Assembly (NCBI GenBank): GCA_024103355.1
Contig: JAGFIU010000048.1
Span: 26,243-90,242 of the forward strand
Length of the DNA: 64,000 nucleotides
From: Bacteroidota bacterium
Lineage (GTDB): Bacteria; Bacteroidota; Bacteroidia; NS11-12g; UBA955
Direction: 5' to 3'
Shown: one piece after another, positions 61,596-64,000 of the stretch
Numbering within the stretch: position 1 is the first letter of the stretch
How the letters are laid out: every line of letters begins with the position of its first letter
Notes under the pieces: model-generated
What the model was told of the DNA's origin: nothing
Seen by the model: the letters and a program-made list of their open reading frames with translations, nothing else
Databases searched by the model: none
Position numbers and translations under genes: made by a program

Positions 61596-62798
61596 TTAGT
61601 CAAATCTTACGCTCTTTGCGGGCAATACTCTGCTTATTACTTGGACTGGAAGCATTAATGCAAAAAAACAAATCAAAAAGCAAAACAGATTAACCAATAT
61701 TATCATGGTTGGATTGATATCAATTGGAACTATATCTATATAATAAGTCTCTTGGTTTAGTTTGAGAATACCTGTTCGTTGCTGTATGTAACATAGTCCA
61801 ACCCCTATTAGATTTCCAAGTGCCATTCCTATAATTGCGATATAAAAGATTTTGTAAAGAAAGATTTTCTTAATTTCAGAATTAGTAGCACCTAATGTTT
61901 TCAATATACCTATCATATTGGTTCTTTCTATCACCAGAATGAGTAGTGCGGTAATAAGGCAGATGGCGGAAACAAAAATCATAAGTGTAAGAATTATGTA
62001 CTTGTTTACATCCAGATATTTTAGCCATTGAAAGATTTGAGGTTGAAGTTCTGTTATCAAGTGGCAATCTAGGTCGTAGTCAAGAATATCAAGTAGTTGA
62101 GTCCTCACTGATTCTGGATTAGCTTGAGAATTTAGAAAAATCTCAAGGTGTGTAATCTGATTTTGATTATCAGCAAAGATTCTTTGAATATTAGACATAC
62201 TGCCAATCGCTAACATTTTATCTTGTTCTTCTAATCCGGTCTGGTAGATTCCGCATACAGTAGGAGCAATTGCTCGAATAGGTTGCTTGATGAAATATAC
62301 TCGAATCTTATCACCAAGTTTTAATCCCAATTTTTTTGCCATGTATTGAGAAATCAGGATGTCGTTTCTATTTTTAGGTAATACTCCTACTTTAAGATGA
62401 TTTTTGAAAAATTCTGAATGATAAGTAGAGTCAACCCCTTTGTAAATAATCCCCAGTAGCTCGTCATTAGCTTTGATAATTGCGGGTTTTGCGGCCACTC
62501 TATTGACGAATTGCACTCCACTGATATTAGAAATGTTACTGTTTAACTCCGCAGAATCATAGAATAGGGGATAATCGTAATTATCAGCTGTTCCGGTTCT
62601 TCGTACTTCTATGTCTCCGCTAAAGCCTTTGACTTTGCTTTCGATTTCTTTTTGGAATCCGTTAACGGCAGCAATAGCAATCACAATGACAGCAAACCCC
62701 ATGGTTACCCCTGCAATGGCAATATTGACAATCCTGTTTGCAAAACTATCTTTGCTTCTTCCGGATAATCGTTGTGCTATGAAATAGGGTAAGTTCAT
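61596..62798 (-). CDS. ABC permease of the LolC/LolE (MacB-FtsX) type
   Basis: This 400-residue inner-membrane protein has one N-terminal helix (about 25-48), a large periplasmic domain (about 50-265) and three C-terminal helices (about 270-300, 318-345 and 362-390). That is the type VII ABC layout of LolC/E, MacB and FtsX. The N-terminus 'FIAQRLSGRSKDSFANRIV' is typical of LolC/E-like permeases. It would pull lipoproteins from the inner membrane for LolA (gene at 3.1 kb). No ATPase gene (LolD) is next to it, so this role is inferred from family resemblance. Confidence 0.85.
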   Translation of the reverse strand: MNLPYFIAQRLSGRSKDSFANRIVNIAIAGVTMGFAVIVIAIAAVNGFQKEIESKVKGFSGDIEVRRTGTADNYDYPLFYDSAELNSNISNISGVQFVNRVAAKPAIIKANDELLGIIYKGVDSTYHSEFFKNHLKVGVLPKNRNDILISQYMAKKLGLKLGDKIRVYFIKQPIRAIAPTVCGIYQTGLEEQDKMLAIGSMSNIQRIFADNQNQITHLEIFLNSQANPESVRTQLLDILDYDLDCHLITELQPQIFQWLKYLDVNKYIILTLMIFVSAICLITALLILVIERTNMIGILKTLGATNSEIKKIFLYKIFYIAIIGMALGNLIGVGLCYIQQRTGILKLNQETYYIDIVPIDINPTMIILVNLFCFLICFFALMLPVQVISRVLPAKSVRFD

Positions 62799-62825
62799 TT
62801 ATGTTAAATGTACTAAAATTGTACA

Positions 62826-64000
62826 ATGTTTTCTTGGCTTCAAAATTGCACAAAAAAGGTGGTGAAACACATCCTTTTTATTCTTCTTTTACATGCAAGT
62901 GTTGTAACAGCTTCAGCACCTTTACCCGGAGCCTTTTTCACAGCAGAATATGTCCCCTTACTCAAAGGAAAATCCGTAGCAATGGTGGTGAATCAAACTT
63001 CTACAATCAATCAGACTCACCTTGTGGATAGCCTATTGAAGTTAGGAATCAAAATCAAACATATTTTTGCACCTGAACATGGTTTTAGAGGTGACCATAG
63101 TGCCGGAGCCTCTGTGGCCTCGGGGATTGACTCCAAAACAGGAATCCCTTTAATTTCACTTTATGGAAAAAATAAAAAACCAACTCCGGAACAATTAGCC
63201 GGAGTGGATATTGTTTTGTTTGATATTCAGGATGTAGGAGTAAGATTTTATACCTATATTTCAACAATGCACTATGTAATGGAGGCTTGTGCAGAACAAA
63301 ACATTCCGCTCATTATCCTTGACAGACCTAATCCTAATGGAAATTATATTGATGGCCCGGTTTTGAAAAAAGGATTTGAGTCTTTTGTAGGAATGCATCC
63401 TATTCCAGTTGTTCATGGATTGACTATTGGTGAACTTGCACAGATGATAAACGGAGAAGGATGGTTGAATGGAGGTATTCAGTGTAAAATAATCATTGTC
63501 AAAGCAAAAAACTATAACCATGATTCTTATTATGAACTTCCTATTGCACCCTCTCCAAATTTGCCTAACCAACTATCAATACTCTATTATCCCGGGTTAT
63601 GTTTCTTTGAAGGAACTAATGTGAGTGTTGGAAGAGGAACTCAAAAACCGTTTATGATGTTTGGCTATCCGGGTTGGACAAATGCTCCTGACCTGTTTAC
63701 ACCTCACTCAATTAAAGGAGTTGCAGACAACCCGCCATTCAAAGACCAAATCTGTTCTGGCTATGACTTATCCGATTCTTCTCCTTATGATATTTTCAAA
63801 AGACGACAACTCAACATCGATTGGTTATTGGTTGCCTATGATTCATATACTCATAAGAACAAGTTCTTCCTCAATAATTTATTTTTTGATAAGTTGGCAG
63901 GAACAGATGAATTACGTAAGCAAATAATAGCAGGAAAAACAGCAGCTCAAATCAGGGATTCGTGGCAATCTGATTTGGATAACTATAAATTAATGCGGAG
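62826..64000 (+). CDS. DUF1343/NamZ-type exo-muramidase, 5' part only
   Basis: The frame runs from the ATG at 62826 to the window end without a stop (391 codons visible). After a signal peptide-like start ('VVKHILFILLLHASVVTASA'-type) come the DUF1343 segments 'KHIFAPEHGFRGDHSAGA', 'VLFDIQDVGVRFYTYIST', 'IILDRPNPNGNYIDGP' and 'FFEGTNVSVGRGTQKPF'. DUF1343 includes NamZ, an exo-beta-N-acetylmuramidase that releases MurNAc from peptidoglycan ends in the periplasm. The GTG codons at 62859 and 62862 are possible alternative starts. It is divergent from the LolC/E-like gene with a 27-base gap. A MurQ that could use the phosphorylated product is at 42.9 kb. Confidence 0.9.
   Translation, partial: MFSWLQNCTKKVVKHILFILLLHASVVTASAPLPGAFFTAEYVPLLKGKSVAMVVNQTSTINQTHLVDSLLKLGIKIKHIFAPEHGFRGDHSAGASVASGIDSKTGIPLISLYGKNKKPTPEQLAGVDIVLFDIQDVGVRFYTYISTMHYVMEACAEQNIPLIILDRPNPNGNYIDGPVLKKGFESFVGMHPIPVVHGLTIGELAQMINGEGWLNGGIQCKIIIVKAKNYNHDSYYELPIAPSPNLPNQLSILYYPGLCFFEGTNVSVGRGTQKPFMMFGYPGWTNAPDLFTPHSIKGVADNPPFKDQICSGYDLSDSSPYDIFKRRQLNIDWLLVAYDSYTHKNKFFLNNLFFDKLAGTDELRKQIIAGKTAAQIRDSWQSDLDNYKLMR

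Noticed and set aside
62809..62827. Inverted repeat TGTAC/GTACA and palindrome ATTGTACAAT between the LolC/E-like and NamZ-like genes as an operator.
   Set aside because: Short AT-rich palindromes are common here, no second copy was found, and no regulator gene lies nearby.
1..64000. Search by eye for CRISPR arrays, insertion sequences, toxin-antitoxin pairs, phage genes, tRNA or rRNA genes.
   Set aside because: None was seen. Intergenic gaps are short (the longest is under 300 bases once start codons are corrected) and hold only promoters and terminators.

Overview
The window is a stretch of AT-rich, gene-dense chromosome from a member of the Bacteroidota. The main evidence is: two proteins ending in type IX secretion (T9SS, Por) type A sorting domains; small Bacteroidota-typical families (DUF5606, DUF4296, GSCFA, DoxX/MauE-thioredoxin, HU-CCDC81/SPOR, a fused E1 alpha/beta dehydrogenase); lipoboxes with Lys or Ser after the cysteine; near absence of Shine-Dalgarno sequences; and repeated -33/-7 promoters of the form TTG-N18-20-TAnnTTTG. 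I cannot fix the genus. I see no rRNA, tRNA, CRISPR array, insertion sequence, prophage or integrase; this looks like core chromosome.

Layout. 1-3.8 kb: the end of a large T9SS-exported adhesin-like protein, a serine-hydrolase lipoprotein, a predicted outer-membrane barrel and LolA. 3.8-9.3 kb: FtsK, FabD, a GT2 glycosyltransferase and RecA. 9.4-16.6 kb (minus strand): a DUF2279 protein, a phosphohexomutase, an unknown exported protein, a glutaryl-CoA dehydrogenase-like enzyme, an M3 peptidase and DUF5606. 16.8-18.1 kb: thioredoxin and a DUF58 protein. 18.2-26.4 kb: ribosomal protein S1 with an unusual C-terminal extension, a tiny lipoprotein candidate divergent from it, a lipoprotein/aminotransferase pair, HU, shikimate kinase, a DppB-type permease and a DoxX-thioredoxin protein. 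26.5-32.1 kb: FolP, an SCO/DUF420/small CxxC membrane protein set, a lipoprotein, an M17 aminopeptidase and PdxA. 32.2-37.7 kb: long-chain acyl-CoA synthetase, a T9SS Asp-box protein, HolA and a stand-alone HsdR_N-like nuclease fold. 37.8-45.8 kb (plus strand): M20 dipeptidase, class I aldolase, AccD, GcvH, VanZ, TonB, MurQ and the fused E1. 45.8-50.6 kb (minus): MutS2, DUF4296 and YidC. 50.9-57.0 kb (plus): serine palmitoyltransferase-like enzyme, HU/SPOR protein, TolQ/ExbB, ExbD/TolR, a TonB-like protein, FolC and RNase HI. 57.0-62.8 kb (minus): GSCFA, GatA, TatA, UvrC and a LolC/E-type permease. 62.8 kb to the end: a truncated DUF1343/NamZ muramidase.

How the genes connect. Envelope biogenesis dominates: LolA plus the LolC/E-like permease for lipoproteins, YidC and TatA for membrane insertion and export, TolQ/R and TonB parts for envelope energy, sphingolipid-type and fatty acid synthesis (SPT, FabD, AccD, acyl-CoA synthetase), and peptidoglycan salvage (MurQ here and NamZ 19 kb away). 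DNA maintenance is also well represented (FtsK, RecA, HU, HolA, MutS2, UvrC, RNase HI).

I found no clear undescribed multi-gene system. The most interesting signals are the translation and transcription start of the S1 gene (a TTG start behind a perfect AGGAGG in a phylum that rarely uses Shine-Dalgarno sites), the helix-hairpin-helix tail of that S1, the tiny basic lipoprotein divergent from it, and a small CPMC membrane protein in the SCO/DUF420 operon.
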